64,000 nucleotides of DNA from Piscicola geometra (Eukaryota > Annelida > Clitellata > Hirudinida > Piscicolidae): positions 8,817,844 through 8,881,843 of the forward strand of contig OX030957.1 in assembly GCA_943735955.1 (NCBI GenBank), given 5' to 3'. This document shows, one piece after another, positions 34,501 through 49,500 of the stretch. The translations under genes were made by a program, and so were the position numbers. How positions within the stretch are numbered: the first letter of the stretch is position 1; every line of letters begins with the position of its first letter. The notes under the pieces were generated by a model, which saw nothing but the letters and a program-made list of their open reading frames with translations, was not told where the DNA came from and made no database searches.

Positions 34501-37500
34501 AATAAAGGAATATGTGAATCCTGTGAAAAAATTGGCAAACAAAAGTTTGATATTTCTTTTTTTTACATTAAGAAACTACAAAAAAAATTAGGAAAATTTC
34601 GTAAATAAACAAATTCTTGTAAGTTTATAAAAACCCGTTAAAATTTGATTTTTCTCGCTTCAAGCATTTTAAGGACCAATATTTGATCATCCATTCATTA
34701 TTCATTATTTGAACTTTCATTAATTATTTAAATCTTTTTGTGTGTGCCTCAATTTATAAACATCGGTTCAGTGATGAAGTGATAAGAGTGGAGCATATGT
34801 ATGAGATCAATGACACTTTCAATTGAAATCTTGCGACTGGGTTTTTTTTACAAAGTTATAGATCTAGTAATTGCATTTAAATCCTAGTTTTTACAGTCCT
34901 ACATACAATTTTTTTCATCCCAATTTTATATGCAGATGTTCCATCTCAGATCAACAACAATGTTATCAATTCAAAAGTTCTTATCGACAATTTTTCAGTT
35001 ATTTTTCTGTTTGGCTAGCACAATTAAAAATGGTCATGTTTGGGCACTAAGGTCGATGTGAAAAGGTTTTCAAATGCCAAAATGAGCAACGGACATAGTA
35101 ACGACGTAGTTTAAAAGGAAGCAAATGACCTTTTAAAACTAATTTTTAGCATTTTTTCGAAACTCTAAACATTAGTTTTTTATACAAAAATGTATTATTC
35201 TTTTTTAAATTATGATTTTTGTTTTTTCCTCTGGATGTAACTAGCGGAGAAAGTATGGAGTAAGCACAAAATAAAAATATCAAATTCTTGTTAAATCAGA
35301 TTTTTTTCAAACGCAATAAAATTTTTCATAAAAATATTTTTTTTTCATATACTTTAAAAAAGCAATTTTTTAATTAAAAAAGCTCAAAATCAGTTCATGT
35401 CTCAACTTCAGTTGTAACAAAACTTTGTTGAATACATTGTCCAATTTTCAAAAAAAAATATTACTACTTTTTACTTATGTCCTTCAAACAGCTGTTCCCC
35501 ATAGCAGCAACGAAGATGGACTGTGCCAATCCTTGCAGAGAGATGAGTGGATCTGGATAGGTTGTTTTCTCTTTCACTCTTCCATTAAGTAGATGAATAA
35601 CAATCAATATCTTGTTTAATAAAGTAGCTTAGTTAAACAGGCAATGAATTCATGTTGTGAATGTTTTTTTCTCTCTAGATAGTTTATATAAACTCTAAAT
35701 TAGCAATTCTTTAAAATCTAAGCCAACTTTATGAGTTATACACAGACAAACAAAAAACCTTTTTTCATTTCGATTCAAACTGCCATTGAAAAATGAATTT
35801 GTTCAGTTTTAATGAAATTCATGTGTTTTTTTCTTGTAGTTGAATTTTTACAGCTTATAATTGAACACTTTTTGAAAGTCATAACACAAGAAAAAAATAA
35901 ATAAATCAAAAAAAAAAATTTCTTAAAATGGAAAAGTAAAAAATAATGTAAAAATCTTTATTTTATTTTATTATTTTTAAGAATTACATTTTCGACTAAT
36001 GCTTAAAAAGTTTTAAGCTTCATTTCTTTTCAAAACTGAAATAAAAACGCAAAGTGCGTCCACTAAGTGCTCAAACAAATTCTCATCTACTTTCCATTAA
36101 TTCTTTGTCAATTCTTTCATGAAAATATTTTATTTTATGAATTATTTATTGCGTCACAATCTACAATATTTGATTTTTCCGTGAGTAAACGTTTATTTAT
36201 ATGATGATTACGTCGTTTTTAAAACGTTTTACCCAAGCTTTTCAAACTTTTTTACATAAAATTGTTTTTTTAACAGAGCTGACATGTCAAAAATAATTTA
36301 TTTGATGTTTTATTTTTGAGAATGTCTGTTTTTAAACAAGTTTATAAACAAATTAAAGTTTTTTCTAGTGAATGCATTATTAAATTTTAATTTCTCACTT
36401 TTAAAAATTAAATTTTAACCCCAGATTACGAATATTTCAAGAATTCAGTTTCTTCATTACCAATTTTAGCATCTAAAATGTCTGCCAACATTTATTCCAA
36501 ATCATATAAAACTCAAAAACTTTCGGAGTTGCAACAAAGCCAAAGACATAGAAAAAATCAGCAATATAGACACCTGGACACTACGGGAAATATGTACCTG
36601 GAAGGCCACAACAACAGCTTGAATAACACCGTCGACATCAGTCCCTTCAACCACAAAACCAAATCCATTGAAACTGAACATCCTCAACAACAACAGCAGT
36701 TAGTCTATCAGCAACTTTCGCCTTATGATTTCAAAGAGCAAATCGACCATCTTCGCAACTTCAGCCACACAGATTCCAAATTATCATGTAAACTCACAGG
36801 CGCTTACAATTTCAATATCCTGCAAGCCAACGTCTTTTTCCAAGAGGTTATTTTATAGCATCAACTTATAACTTGAAACCCATTCATAATTTTAGAAACA
36901 AAAATTTAAGTGCAGGTAAAAATTTTCATTATTTATGGCACGACGTGCTTCTGGCATGTTAGAATTTCCAGTAAACTTCATGCAAATGAACTAAAAATGG
37001 TTCTTTTTTTAATACCTATTTTTTATGGTTTATCATATTATGAGTTAATGAATTGTCAAGCTGATTAAGATTAATGTAACTTTCCACATATTTATAAATG
37101 CCTACACTTTAAAAAACGTGTTTTAAGCAAGAAATATAATACATTATTAGATAAATTTTTGATTAAGGGACCACTGTGGTATCAACCGATCATTGTGTTG
37201 TCGATCCCCAATTGTTTTGAAAGTGGTAAATCAATTTAAAATAAACAAGTGCTGAGATTTAATAATTGAAGTCCAGCCCATCGAAAGCCCAATCTTTCTT
37301 TCTAATCGACATCTACGAGTGAGCACACGTGAATCTTTCGAATTACAATCTTGCTACAATCTTGTATTATATTTTTCTCATTTTTTCATTATGACTTTTG
37401 AAACCTTTTTGACTTAGAGTAGACAAAAGGGGGTGCTGATTTTTCTATTGTCAATAGTTTTTAATAATGGATCTTATCAAATAATACAAAATGAAAATCT

Positions 37501-40500
37501 ACTCTCGAGACGGTAGGAATCGAACCCACGCTAGTAAGATGTACGCTAACGTTTAACTGCTTAAAAGTCTCTTATCAAAGCATTAAAAATAATTTTTGAT
37601 CAGCATGCATTAAGAACAGTCCAGGTAATTCTATTCTCAACATTATTGGTTGAATATATTTGATATAGCTTAAACCTTAATAAAATCATCTTTCTGAACT
37701 TACCTTTTTCAATACTGCACTCATTACGTGGTGAAATTCTAATGTTCAAATCAATTCCAAATCACTTGAAAAGAACCTTTCAGATTAATTTGAAAATGTT
37801 AAAATCTTTTAATGTGAACTTTTCCCATCAGGATTGTTCTTTAGCATACCACCTTGCCTTTGATATCTCAAACAAGAGCTAAGAAAATGTTCGAAGAATT
37901 TTTCAACTTTTTTATATTTTAATTTTAAATGCAAAGTTAGTTTGGAAAATATATAAAAACTGAATCACTTCATGTGAATTCATAATTACATTTAGAAAAG
38001 GTAACCGAATCTTAATGATGTCTGAAGCAGATTATTAAGTGAATCGCTATTTTGTGAGAGAAAAAAAACACAATTTGAAATAATTGTCTAAAATTTTTTA
38101 TAATAAATTTAATTTATTATGCTTCAAAATTCATTTTTTTACAATGAATCGCAATGAGAAACGAATACTTAAGAAAATAAATATTTCAAAATTGTGTGAA
38201 AGCAAAATAACACAATATTCTTAAAACCTGTTCAAGAAAATAAACTGATAAATCATGTTTTATTTAAAATAAAATGTTTTAAAAAGATGATCCTTAGACT
38301 AGTAAACAGCTTTCTGTAGTGGCAATCCTCTTACGCCATGCAAAATGGTTTTACTTCTTGTGCTCACAAGTACTTTTTTAAAATATAGGAAAAAAATAGG
38401 TAAAACTAATTTTGTTTCTCACAAATAATTGTTAACAACTTTTATAATACAAAAATATTCTTCGAATCCCAAACTTTGTTTGAAAATTGTAAACTCTGTA
38501 AACTTTTTTTCAATGTGAATATTTCAAAAACATTTGCATAGTTTCAGAATTGAAGCTTACAAGTATCGATGCTGCACTAACTTCAATGCTTGTTAAACCC
38601 TGCAATCTTTTGTTAGAACTTTGGTTTGTAATGCTCAAAACGAATAGCATTCATTAAGAAACTAAAATATGTCTTTTTACTAATGCCACTGATTCTCATG
38701 ACAGACACTGTGTGGCATGCGGAAAGATACTGCAACAATTCCTGCCCTGGAGAACCAGCGAAACAACGTGGAATTTGGTTTCTTCAACTCCAACAAAATC
38801 ATCTTTTTCATCGACTCTTCATTATGTCTTCACAAAAAAGACAACTCAAGTTGGTTTCGCCGACATCACAACCAGCATCGTCGTCGTTATCATCAACCTG
38901 GAAAGAAAGAACTAAGTACGACTATCCTTGGTTTGAGAAATAGATTTTCATAATTAGCTCTTTTCTTTTCGATAATGTAATTGGTTTTTATTATTAAGAA
39001 TACTTTTTTATTCTTTTGAACAATTGTTTTATAAATTAGTTTTAATAAAACATTTTCGGCAATAATACATTTTAAGAAAGTGGTTTGAAACTGTTTTTGA
39101 TTAATAAATCTTTTATTCTAATTTATCGATGCAAACTAGAATGCAAAAGTAAAGTTCAGAACCTCATAGATTACTTGGTATCATGAAATATTTATGAGTA
39201 AAATGATCGTTTAACTCGTCCTACAAGAATTTTTTATGTGAAACTAAACTATGCATGAAAACTAAATCTAATTAATATACCTTTTAAGGTCCATTAATAC
39301 TTCACCAAACAAAACAGAAAAGAGCTTTTTGTGTGTGTCGCAATGGACCGAAGGATCTTTCACCTTCAGTCTTCTCTCTGACGGCCAGCATCGAAAGCCA
39401 CTCTTCGTTCTGGTGCTTTTATTTCATTTTTTAATTTGAATTTAATTTGGGAAAATTAGCTTAACCAAATTTGTTAATCATAACAGATAAAATGCGCGAA
39501 TATAAAATTTAGAGTTAAATACAATATAAAATATATTTATTAAAATTCATAGACACGTTAAAAACTTGAGAAATGAGTTTTAAAATTGTAACAGAAAAGT
39601 TTTTTCAAGCATTTGGGTTTTCTAATTCCTCAATAGTATTCAGCCAAATAATTTAATAGCACTTTGTTTGTAGACACACAGAAAATCTAGGTAACAACTC
39701 TCAAAAATTCTTTCAGCACTTTCTAAAAATTTTTGAACACTTTTTTTAATCTTTTAAATCGTTAAGATTCAACCTTCAAACATTATCTTTATGGTTATTT
39801 AAAATTTGAATTTTGAAAGATGAGTTCTGAAATTGGAAGTTTTTCCACGGCAGTTAAGTGTAAAAAAACTTGAATCTGATTTTTTTGTTTTTTAAAACAA
39901 TTTTTAAAAACTAAGTTTTAAGCAATAGTTGTAAAGTATTATTTCAATATAATGGGGTTTAAACTAAAAAGACGTGAAATTGTACATTTTTAAACAAATT
40001 AAAACTGTTTTAAAAAGCTCTCATGTCTGACCATGTAGATTCTAATTGCCATCGAAATTTATCTGTCATAAAATATGATTAATTTTTTATTCATTCACTA
40101 AAGTCAAACTTTTTTTTGTAGTTGAAAAAGCGCAGAAGTGTTTTCAAACACATTTCAAGATATTAAAATGCCATAAACATTTGTGTTTGATGGGTGTCTT
40201 ACGGACAGTTTTACAATTTATATATTTCAAAAATAGAATATATTTTTTATATAAAAGTGAAGTAAAAAATTCTCAAATGATATTTATTTCAACTTAACAT
40301 TTTTTTATAAAAGCTCAAAATTTTAATATATAATATTCAGCCAATTCATTGAAAACTTTGAAATATTGCACATAACATTTGTTTTCTTGATACTTTAGTT
40401 GCGATTCTCACTAACTGGGTTTGACTTGCAGAAATGCTGGAATATTCAAAAAATTGGAAAGAATATGTAAAAAATATAAAGTTTTGAATTTGTTCACTAT

Positions 40501-43500
40501 TTGGATAAAAGAGTTAATAATTTTTTTGCGTTAAAAAAAATAAGTCAAACAAAAAATGACAAGTCAAATTCATTGTGAGCCTTTAAATGAAAGATTTGAA
40601 ATAAACGGCTGGTTTTCACAAGCTTAGATAACTAGTTAAATATCAACTTTTTTTAAATTTGAATTTTTCCCTTTTTTCCAATAATACTTTCATTTTAATT
40701 TAAAACCGCATAACATAAAAAGAACTTAGTTTTTAAGATGATTCTGTGATAGCGAGAACTCACCACTTTAGCTCATTTACACATCATCTACTGGTTTCTC
40801 TAAACTAACATAAAAATCATGCCAACCCACAGCGGTTGCCATTGAGAACGGACAAAAATGTGGCTTTCTTGGCGGTGATCTACAAGGGCCTCGTGGCTCC
40901 TCTGGGTTCGCAAAGCTCCCACTCTGATGCGATCGACTACCTAGAAATGCACATGACCAAATGTGAAGGTGACTTTACTATGTGAAATTTCCGAATCAGT
41001 GTTTCGCTAGGTTTTGAGCAAGGGTTCACGAAATGTTTTGAAAAATAGATTTTTACACTGTTTTGAAAATAAATGATAAATAAATCGGGCAAAATAAACC
41101 TTTCAAATGAAATTGTTTTAATATGGATTGACGAAATGGCTGAAATTTGTGAAAACAGCTTATAAAAAATGACAAAAGTCATAGTGTTTTGTAATTTAGT
41201 CCCATGAATCCACAGATATTTCTTGAATATGACTCAAATATATTAATGAATTAGTAGAAAATGACGTTTAAAACATGTATTTACTTTTTTTAATTTTTGT
41301 AAGAGCCTGCGTCAACGTGCTCATAGCATTGTGATAGTGCCGTGAAAAAAGAAAGCAGTGGAGTGGTGCGTCTACCCGCGCAACGATTGAAAGTAAAAAG
41401 TGCAAGCTGGGTAGTGCAAGTTGAGAAAACTAAAAAGGGTTATCCGTGACAATAAAGTTTTTACAAAACTGGAAAAAAAACTTTATAAGACTCTGGTGCG
41501 ATCCGCGATGTTGTGTTGTATATAAACAGAAGCATTGATTAAAAGACAAAAAGCATAGTAGGTGGTAAAAAGAACTAAAGATGCTAGTATTTTTGTCAAG
41601 ATTTACAATGTTAGACAAGATCAAAAATAATTATATCAAGTGTTAGCAAAAGTAAGACGTTGGTTGTGAGATGAGAAAAAGATGATTGAGATGGTTTGGA
41701 CACATGCAAAGAAGAAAGTAGAATCAATCAAAGAGAAGAATGCGGAAGATTGGAAAATAAAATAGTAAAATCTAAAGAGGAGGTTCATGGGTGTTAAAAA
41801 AATATGACAGAAGTGAAAGCAAAAGAGGCCGATGCAAAAAATAGAAAAGTAGGGTGGAAAATAATTTGATTTGGAAACCTCTGAGGGAGCTGCAGAAAAA
41901 GGAAAAAAACAGTGACTTTTTTTGCCATTTAAAAAAAAGTATTAATCCAGTTTTTAAAATCCTTTTAATTATGTTCTTTCATAAAAAAAATGAAAATATT
42001 TAAAAAACTAATTAAAAATTGAAAATGGAATTCGAAAAAGAATGTAAGTGAAAAACTAGATTGTGAATACCATGAAAAGTGATAATAATAATGACCAGCA
42101 TTTTTATAGTTATCTATAACCCGAACTTGTTTCGAGGCCAATTAGGTTACTAGTGCATCGTTTGCACTCGAATCTAGGATCATTAACCATTGGTCAACTC
42201 GATAGTCGTTACACACTTAACTACCCGTTCATCTTTAACTACAAAACAAATAAAAAAATCGTTTAGTGCGATGCTTTGAGATGAAGTCTTCTTCATCATT
42301 ATTGGGCGAGTGCAGATAAGAGGTCAGGTAGTCTATTTTTTTCCATGGCACGATAAAGTAAAGTGTTTTAAATAAATAATTTTTTAGATTGTTACAGTTT
42401 TTGAAACATTAAAAACCCTTTGAAGAATGTGTTTCTGAAAACATGTTAAGTCACTTACAGCTTCAAACTTATATCGTCAATCTATTTAACGAAGTTTTTT
42501 AAATGAACAAATAAATTGATTTTTAATAACTGAAACTTTTTTTTTAATTTCAAGAGTATTCGAAAAAAACCTATAAAAGCTTCAAGAAGTTGGCTTTTAA
42601 TAAACTAACTTTGTATTCTAAGTTAAAAAGCAAAATATTTTTTCAAACTTTACGAAATTAATTGTTTTGGCCTATCTTAGAATTTATCTACAATGCTTCA
42701 TTGCTGATTCATTTTAGTGCATGCCTTCCCAACTCTTTTCCAAGGTATGTCTACTGTTTTGGAGTCTTTGAACAATTGGTTTTTGCGTCTTTTTTTCTCA
42801 GTTTATTTTGAGCAAGTTGAGTTGTACTTCTTTTATATTGAGGTAAAATTACTGTTTTTTAATGTATCTGAGAAATAATATCTGAAGACTAAACTTTAAG
42901 TCCAAAACTAAATTAGTTTGATTTGTTACAATGTTATTTATAGTATTGAATAATTCAATGCAAACTTTTCTTTCAAAAATTTTGCTGTAAAGGTTTTTTT
43001 ACGATTCTGTTAGTGCCTAAGTTTTTCAAAAGATCTAATTTTCATGGACCTGGTTTTTGCTGGCAAAAAACACATGGCTATTGCATTGATGATTACTCCA
43101 GTGCATGCAATCTTACAGTGACAAATTAAAAGTCTTTCGACGTTCTACTCAACGATTTAATTATTCGTGAAATGATACTTAAATTATTTAAGAACCTATT
43201 TAAAATATGCGAAATTATCTTTGACAATATATCATTCAAAAGTATCATATTTTTATGCTTTATAAAAAATAACATAATATAAAAACTTTTCACCTGAAAA
43301 TTGTTGGTCATTGAATATTTTCTGTGCTCTCGAGTTCTTTACAATCCTTTTTTGCACTCTATTTTTAAAAATATCTTGAAAATTATGCCATATAGTTTAT
43401 AGCTAATTATTTGTTTTTTTATTATCATCACCATTATTTTTATGACTGAGTAAGTCGTTGGAGGGGGGGAATAAAGAAGAACAGGCAGCTATAGTTCGCC

Positions 43501-46500
43501 ACTCTGTTCTGTTGTTAGCAGCGTTGAGAAGACTGCTCAAGGGAAGAGACGTCCACTCCTTCACATTGTCCATCCAGTTTTTTTTTTGACGGCCTCAACG
43601 ACGACTTCCTTGTAGCGTGCCCTGTAGCACCATCTTAGACAGTGCATGATCACGTGGCCAAACCAAGTCAACTTTCAATGTTTAACTTTACTAAAAACGG
43701 TTCTTTTTGTCCAACTAGTGCTGTTGCAATATGATAGACGTTGTTGTTGGTTCTCTGTTCCAAGTAAGAGATGTTGTAGAGCTTACGGAGACATTTAGAT
43801 ATAAAAACATGTCTCTTACGTTCAGTTTCCGCGTTAAGTGTCCAGATCTCCCATCCGTAAAGTAGGATACTGAGCACTAGTGACTTTTAGAGTCTTTACA
43901 GCTTTCTTTCAGCTCTCCTGCACCATACCATTTTTGAAAAATGAATTGAAAATCATCAAAATTGTTTATGTATAAACATTTTAAGTTCTTTAAAGACTTT
44001 AAAGTGAATATTATTATGGCCAGGAAGTTTTTGATATCTTATTCATGAAGCTGTTTTAAAATCTTTTCACTTGTTATATTTTCGAAAGTTTACTCTATTT
44101 TCACAAAAAAAGAATATTTTCATATTCTTTGTTGTTGTTTGTGACAAAATGCCATTTCCTGAAGTATAATTTAATCCAGGTATGTCTGATTTACATTTTC
44201 TTTTTCAGTTCATTTAACTCTGAAGATTTTAAAGTCTTTTTTTCAACTTTTTTACTATTTTCACATTCTTCTCTTTTCTTTACGCGTATTGGATTTCACT
44301 TTTTTTTTCTTCAAAATAAGAAGGTATTTTTTCCCACTTTTATCATTAATATATCTCTCCTGTTCTTATGAAACGTAAAGATTCTTTACTAATGGGAAAA
44401 ATACCTAATTTTATAAAGTTTTCATTTCACGGTTTAATATATTTTTAAATATTTCTTTGTTTCAATTTTTTTAATTTGTAAAAATAACTGTGGTTTTTAA
44501 TCTTTAAACTCCTATGCCCAATCTCTATTATTTTCTTTCAACCTTTTAAAAGCTTCTATTTAGTGGTTGCATAAGATTTCGACGCTTGAATCTTTTGACG
44601 TGCATAATCTCCACTAACCACACAGGACAGGACACACTTCAAACCACTCCAGTCGGGTGTCAGTTTGACGAAAGTGTGGAAGGAATATGGAAGAAGGAAA
44701 GTGACCTGGTGGAAGAAGTGGTGGTCGTGAGTCGAAGCATGGTCAAAAGTGCCAGGCTAGGTACTCAGTACTGCTACCAGAGCCTGGAAAAACACGTTTA
44801 TGTGGCACTCTTAGTGTTCAAGAATGGCTGGTACGTGGTAGGCAAAAGGAAGTTTATTCGCAAATCTATTTCTAGGCATTGTGCTATATGGATGTTGTGT
44901 GGGTTCTTTTTAAACGAAAGAACAAACAAAAAATTGGTGCTAACTAATATAAAAGGATAAAGATTATTACTTAAATCGAAAAAAGTTTTGGGAAATTGTT
45001 ATTGGTGAATTGCGTTGAAATTTGAAATATAAAAAAATATATATATAAATAAGCAAGTGAATTTAATCTGTAAAATTCTATATTAAAAGCATTTATTTAT
45101 CATGTATAATTAATTACGAGAACATAAAATGTTTTGTTGGTAAATAAACAAATGCGAAAAAGATTAATGGTTATTTTCAAATGTAATCAACGCTTCAACG
45201 AGTGTGGCTTCAGTATAAGAGACCTTTCATGTACAATTCATAATAATTTTTTATTGGAAAATATTATTCATGACGTCTTTTATATGGAATTTAACATATC
45301 TCAGTGCTTATTTTTTCCGTTTTTGATTTGAACAATAATCTAACTTTAATGCTAAACTCAACATTTTTGCTGTTTTTGAAAATAATTTTAAAATGCACTT
45401 AAGTATACACCCTTTAAAAATTAAAAATTGCCTATTCAGCACCATCTTTAGCCCTTAGAGTACAAAATCTCACCATTGTAGAAAACTTTAAAATAATTAA
45501 AATAATAATACAAAATTTTATATTTTTTACTCTTTTTTCTTATCCATCCTGTTTATCCATCTGTTTCCATCATCTAATATATCATTATATATTATATCAT
45601 TTACCCCCAAGTCCATCTTAAACTTTTTAATTTCCACCATTCATCAATATTCTTCACCCTCCACAGGAAAGACAGACTATGTTGCCTCTACATGAAGTCT
45701 CAGCAGCATCAACTGACATACTTTATATGTGAGTGCATCTTTAGAGGCTGCAATTAGCTGCACAGAATAGGTCTATAAATGACAGACATCTAACGAATTC
45801 ATCAATGAATTTCATCAAATAAGTTTTTTTAATTAAATATTTTGTTTGGGAAATTACTGTAAGAAATGAGTCAAAACCAACGTTTTATATAACCTTCTGC
45901 ATTTTTTTAAATTTTATTTTTAGATGAAAAAGTTTCTGAACACAAAATCTTTGCTTTCTATCAAGTAAAAAATAAAAGAAAAAAGTTCATCAGCTTTTTA
46001 ATTTTCATAAGTTTATTGGTTCACTTGTGAGCAAATGTCAATAAATTTTATCTTAGATGTGGAATCCATTTATCTTTACCTCATCGCTTTGACATTTTAG
46101 CGGAATGTTTGTTGATAATTCCATTAGACAGGCGATTGCAAAAGTTATAAGTCACTTAAAATAACAAGTCGTCTTGAAAAATGTAGAAATTGAAAAGACG
46201 ATATCATAATCACATTATATAATTTAATCTTTATTTTCACATACAGGCTAGAATTACCGTACTTATCGAACATCTTTCAATCCTTCTTTTCAAAATTATA
46301 ATCAATTTTAAAGTTTTAAAAAAATAATATTATTATATAAATTATTGATTCAATCGATTTAAAAATTTGATTTAGAGCTAAACTTTGTAAACATCTTTCG
46401 TGAAATAAGTAAAAATTGTGAGGGATTGCAAAGCTGTGAAGTGTTATTAATTAAAAAGTCTATGATGTGTGGCTTTTTGTTATTCAGGGAAATTCCAAAG

Positions 46501-49500
46501 TCCCTTCCTCGCTAGCTACTTGGCGATAGCAGTAACGACCCGGTGTCTCAACCATTGCACCATCGCCGTTCACCGTCGGAAGTTATAGAAAGTTAAGATG
46601 AAAATGATCATGATGTTGATGATGAATGTATATGCCCCCCAAAAAAGAACCACAATAAATTGCCGTAAATTTATGAAATCAATAAAAGTAAAAAATTATC
46701 GAAAACAACAAATCAAAATGACTTTCAAAGGATTTATAGAGCCTAACTAAGCATAGTTTCAGGATAGATTTTTATAACAAATGAAACATTAATTTTTTGT
46801 CATTATTTTTTGTAAATATTTCTTTTAAAAAATGCCTATAAGAGCACGATTACTTTATAATAGAAGTGTTCCATGATTAAAAATTTTAATCGCCGTTAAT
46901 CGTATTTTAACGCAATGTTTTTAGCATATTTGACCTTAGTATAAATAAGTAGTTAACTTTTTTTTCCTAAAAATGTAATAATTTTATCAGAACTTTTTTC
47001 TAAAAGTTATTCACATTTGAAAGAAAATAAATTCATAAATGAATATAAATGCAATTGTCACACATCCTTTTTGAGCCAGTTACTCAAGCAAACAAGTTTT
47101 TCAACATTAGTTGGATCTAAAAAGACTCTTTTCTTTCTAACTATGTGTCCTGACAAGCTGAATAAACGCTTACATGGAACTGTACGTGCAGGAGATGACA
47201 AAAACTTTCTTGCCAGTTTCGCAAGAGCCGGATATGCCCCTTCGTGTTGTTGCCACAAAAAAAGAAGACAACTCTTAAAGCCTTATTTTCTATTACGTTT
47301 AATGATTGACTTAGTAATCATTGAGGCCTCTTCATCTTCAAAATCTGAAGATACATATGTTTGTAGTCTTTTGTTTGGTGAAGGCTGTATAGTTGTTGAA
47401 ATTTACTTTTCTTCTTATAGTTTCTTTAAATCTTTCATTTTTTAAAACCTGTTAAAATTTTAAATCGTGGGTCTTATGATGTGGCAATTCTGGACAAATG
47501 GCTATTTTGATTATTCTTCTCTGCTCCAAATTGGGAAGAAATGTTGTGTGTGAAACAATGACATAAGCTGGATCATATTCTGAAGTGCATACTTCTTGTG
47601 TAAAGTGACAAATTGCAAGAAAAACTATTGAAAATTTCAAGTATTTTTAACTCCCTTGAAGTTCAGTTGCAAATTTTCAAGAAATGAGAAGCTTTTCAAT
47701 GAAATTATATTTTTCCCATTCGTTTGTTGACAGTAAATTAGTAGGGTTTGAGTTCACTTGCTGGCAATGTAACCAAAACAAAAACAAAAACAGTTCAATT
47801 TAGATAAGTTTAAATGCATTAAAATTTTTAAATGCGTTAATTTTTTTAAAATGCGTTAATTTTTTTAAAATGCGTTAATTTTTTTAAAATGCGTTAATTT
47901 TTTTAAAATGCGTTAATTTTTTTAAAATGCGTTAATTTTTTTAAAATGCGTTAATTTTTTTAAAATTCGTTAATTTTTTAAAAATGCTTTTATTTTTATT
48001 AAATGCTTTTATTTTTATTAAATGCTTTTATTTTTATTAAATGCTTTTATTTTTATTAAATGCTTTTATTTTTATTAAGTGCTTTAATTTTTATTAAATG
48101 CTTTAATTTTTTAATGCGTTAACTTTTTTTAAATGCGTTAATTTTTTTAATGCGTTTAAACATTCCACGGCGTTAAAAACTTCAAAGTTCGTTAACTAAT
48201 TAACGCGTTAATCGAAAGTTAACGTAGATTAAAGCAGAGCTCTACTTTATAATGATCTGACCACAGACGACTGTCATGTCGCTGAGAACGCATTGAACAG
48301 CACTTTGAGCATGAACGGAGACTGCAGCGTCATCCGGGATGTTGAGTATTTCTCCATCTTCTCCAACCACCAAGCTGTTTCTGGTATGCTGCAAATAAGA
48401 TTTTTGTAGATAAAATTACTTTTTATAGTTTAAACAATTTCAAGTTTTTTTTAAATTCATTGATCTTAATGCAAAATATTTTTTTAATAAGTCGATTGAT
48501 GGATAAACAATTAGATAAAATGAATCTTCAAATGAACCGTTTCAAACCCCCATTTTCTTCCATTTAATTTTTCCACATCTGGTATCTTCCACTTACACAG
48601 AAATTCTGGGAGAATCAGTGAAGTGCGACTTGAATGAGATAGGCCTCGTGATTTTGAGTACTTCGTCTGGAAACATATGTAATGCTGTACTGAGCGATGT
48701 GAACGAGGGAAGTTGTGAAATGACTAACAGCTTGAAGATCAGTCTTAGTGAAAATGGAAGCTGTCCAGACCTTTCCAGAGTTTTGGGTTTGTTTGTATGT
48801 GAGGCTTTATGAGTTTTTTTTCTCAAAAACATAGATTTCTAGATTTTTACTAGGCAACTTTTAATTATAACTGTGATTTATATATGTGTAATTTTTTCGT
48901 TGCATAAGTAGATAACTTATCTCTTTTTAATTATGTTTTTGAACTATCTACCCTCTTTTATATATAAATATAATTATAATTTGTATAACATTTGTTTGGT
49001 TGAGTGATTCTATCAAACACAATACCTCTCACCAGCCAACACAACTTTCACCACATACCACCTCTATTGACAGAATACCAGTGCATAGGACATATTGTGC
49101 AATCAGTAAGCGTCAAAATACTTGTTACCTTCTCTAATGATCTGTCAAAGCGGCTTTGCTGGGTAAGTTACTTCCTTGTATCATGATTAAATATTCATTT
49201 CTCTTTGCCCACATATGCATAAACAAAATTATTCAATTCATATAAAACTGTTTCAAACAATATACGAAAATTAATTTGAGTAACTTTGTAGAAGGTGGAA
49301 AAAAATGTTTCTTTTCAAATTATTTTTATAATTCATGTTTAATAATTATTTCCGCACTAAAATAAGAAAATATAAAGGTTTTTATTTCACGTTTGAGTTA
49401 CACATAAGATTAAAAGGCAAGAATGCTAACGAATGAACCTTGGAGAAAACTATGGCACAATAAAATATTTTGTTTTCAAGAAATAGAAATAATGAATAAA

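Larger units (their letters stand above)
46853..48252 (-). mobile_element. hAT transposon with 8-bp target duplication (element 46861-48244)
   Basis: CTTTATAA flanks both ends (46853-46860 and 48245-48252). The left end begins TAGAAGTGTTCC and the right end, reversed, TAGAGCTCTGCT, a decayed hAT terminal repeat. It encodes a broken transposase C-terminus on the minus strand and carries a 19-bp tandem array near its right end. It sits in intron 10 of the large gene, with its right end 22 bp before exon 11. Confidence 0.87.

Noticed and set aside
38683..38943. Two alternative overlapping frames over exon 6 (starting 38683 and 38712)
   Set aside because: Only the frame beginning at 38705 agrees in phase with both neighbouring exons; the others do not join.
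44129..44371. 80-codon Phe/Ser-rich frame in intron 8
   Set aside because: It is translated poly-T sequence before exon 9, without a protein-like pattern.
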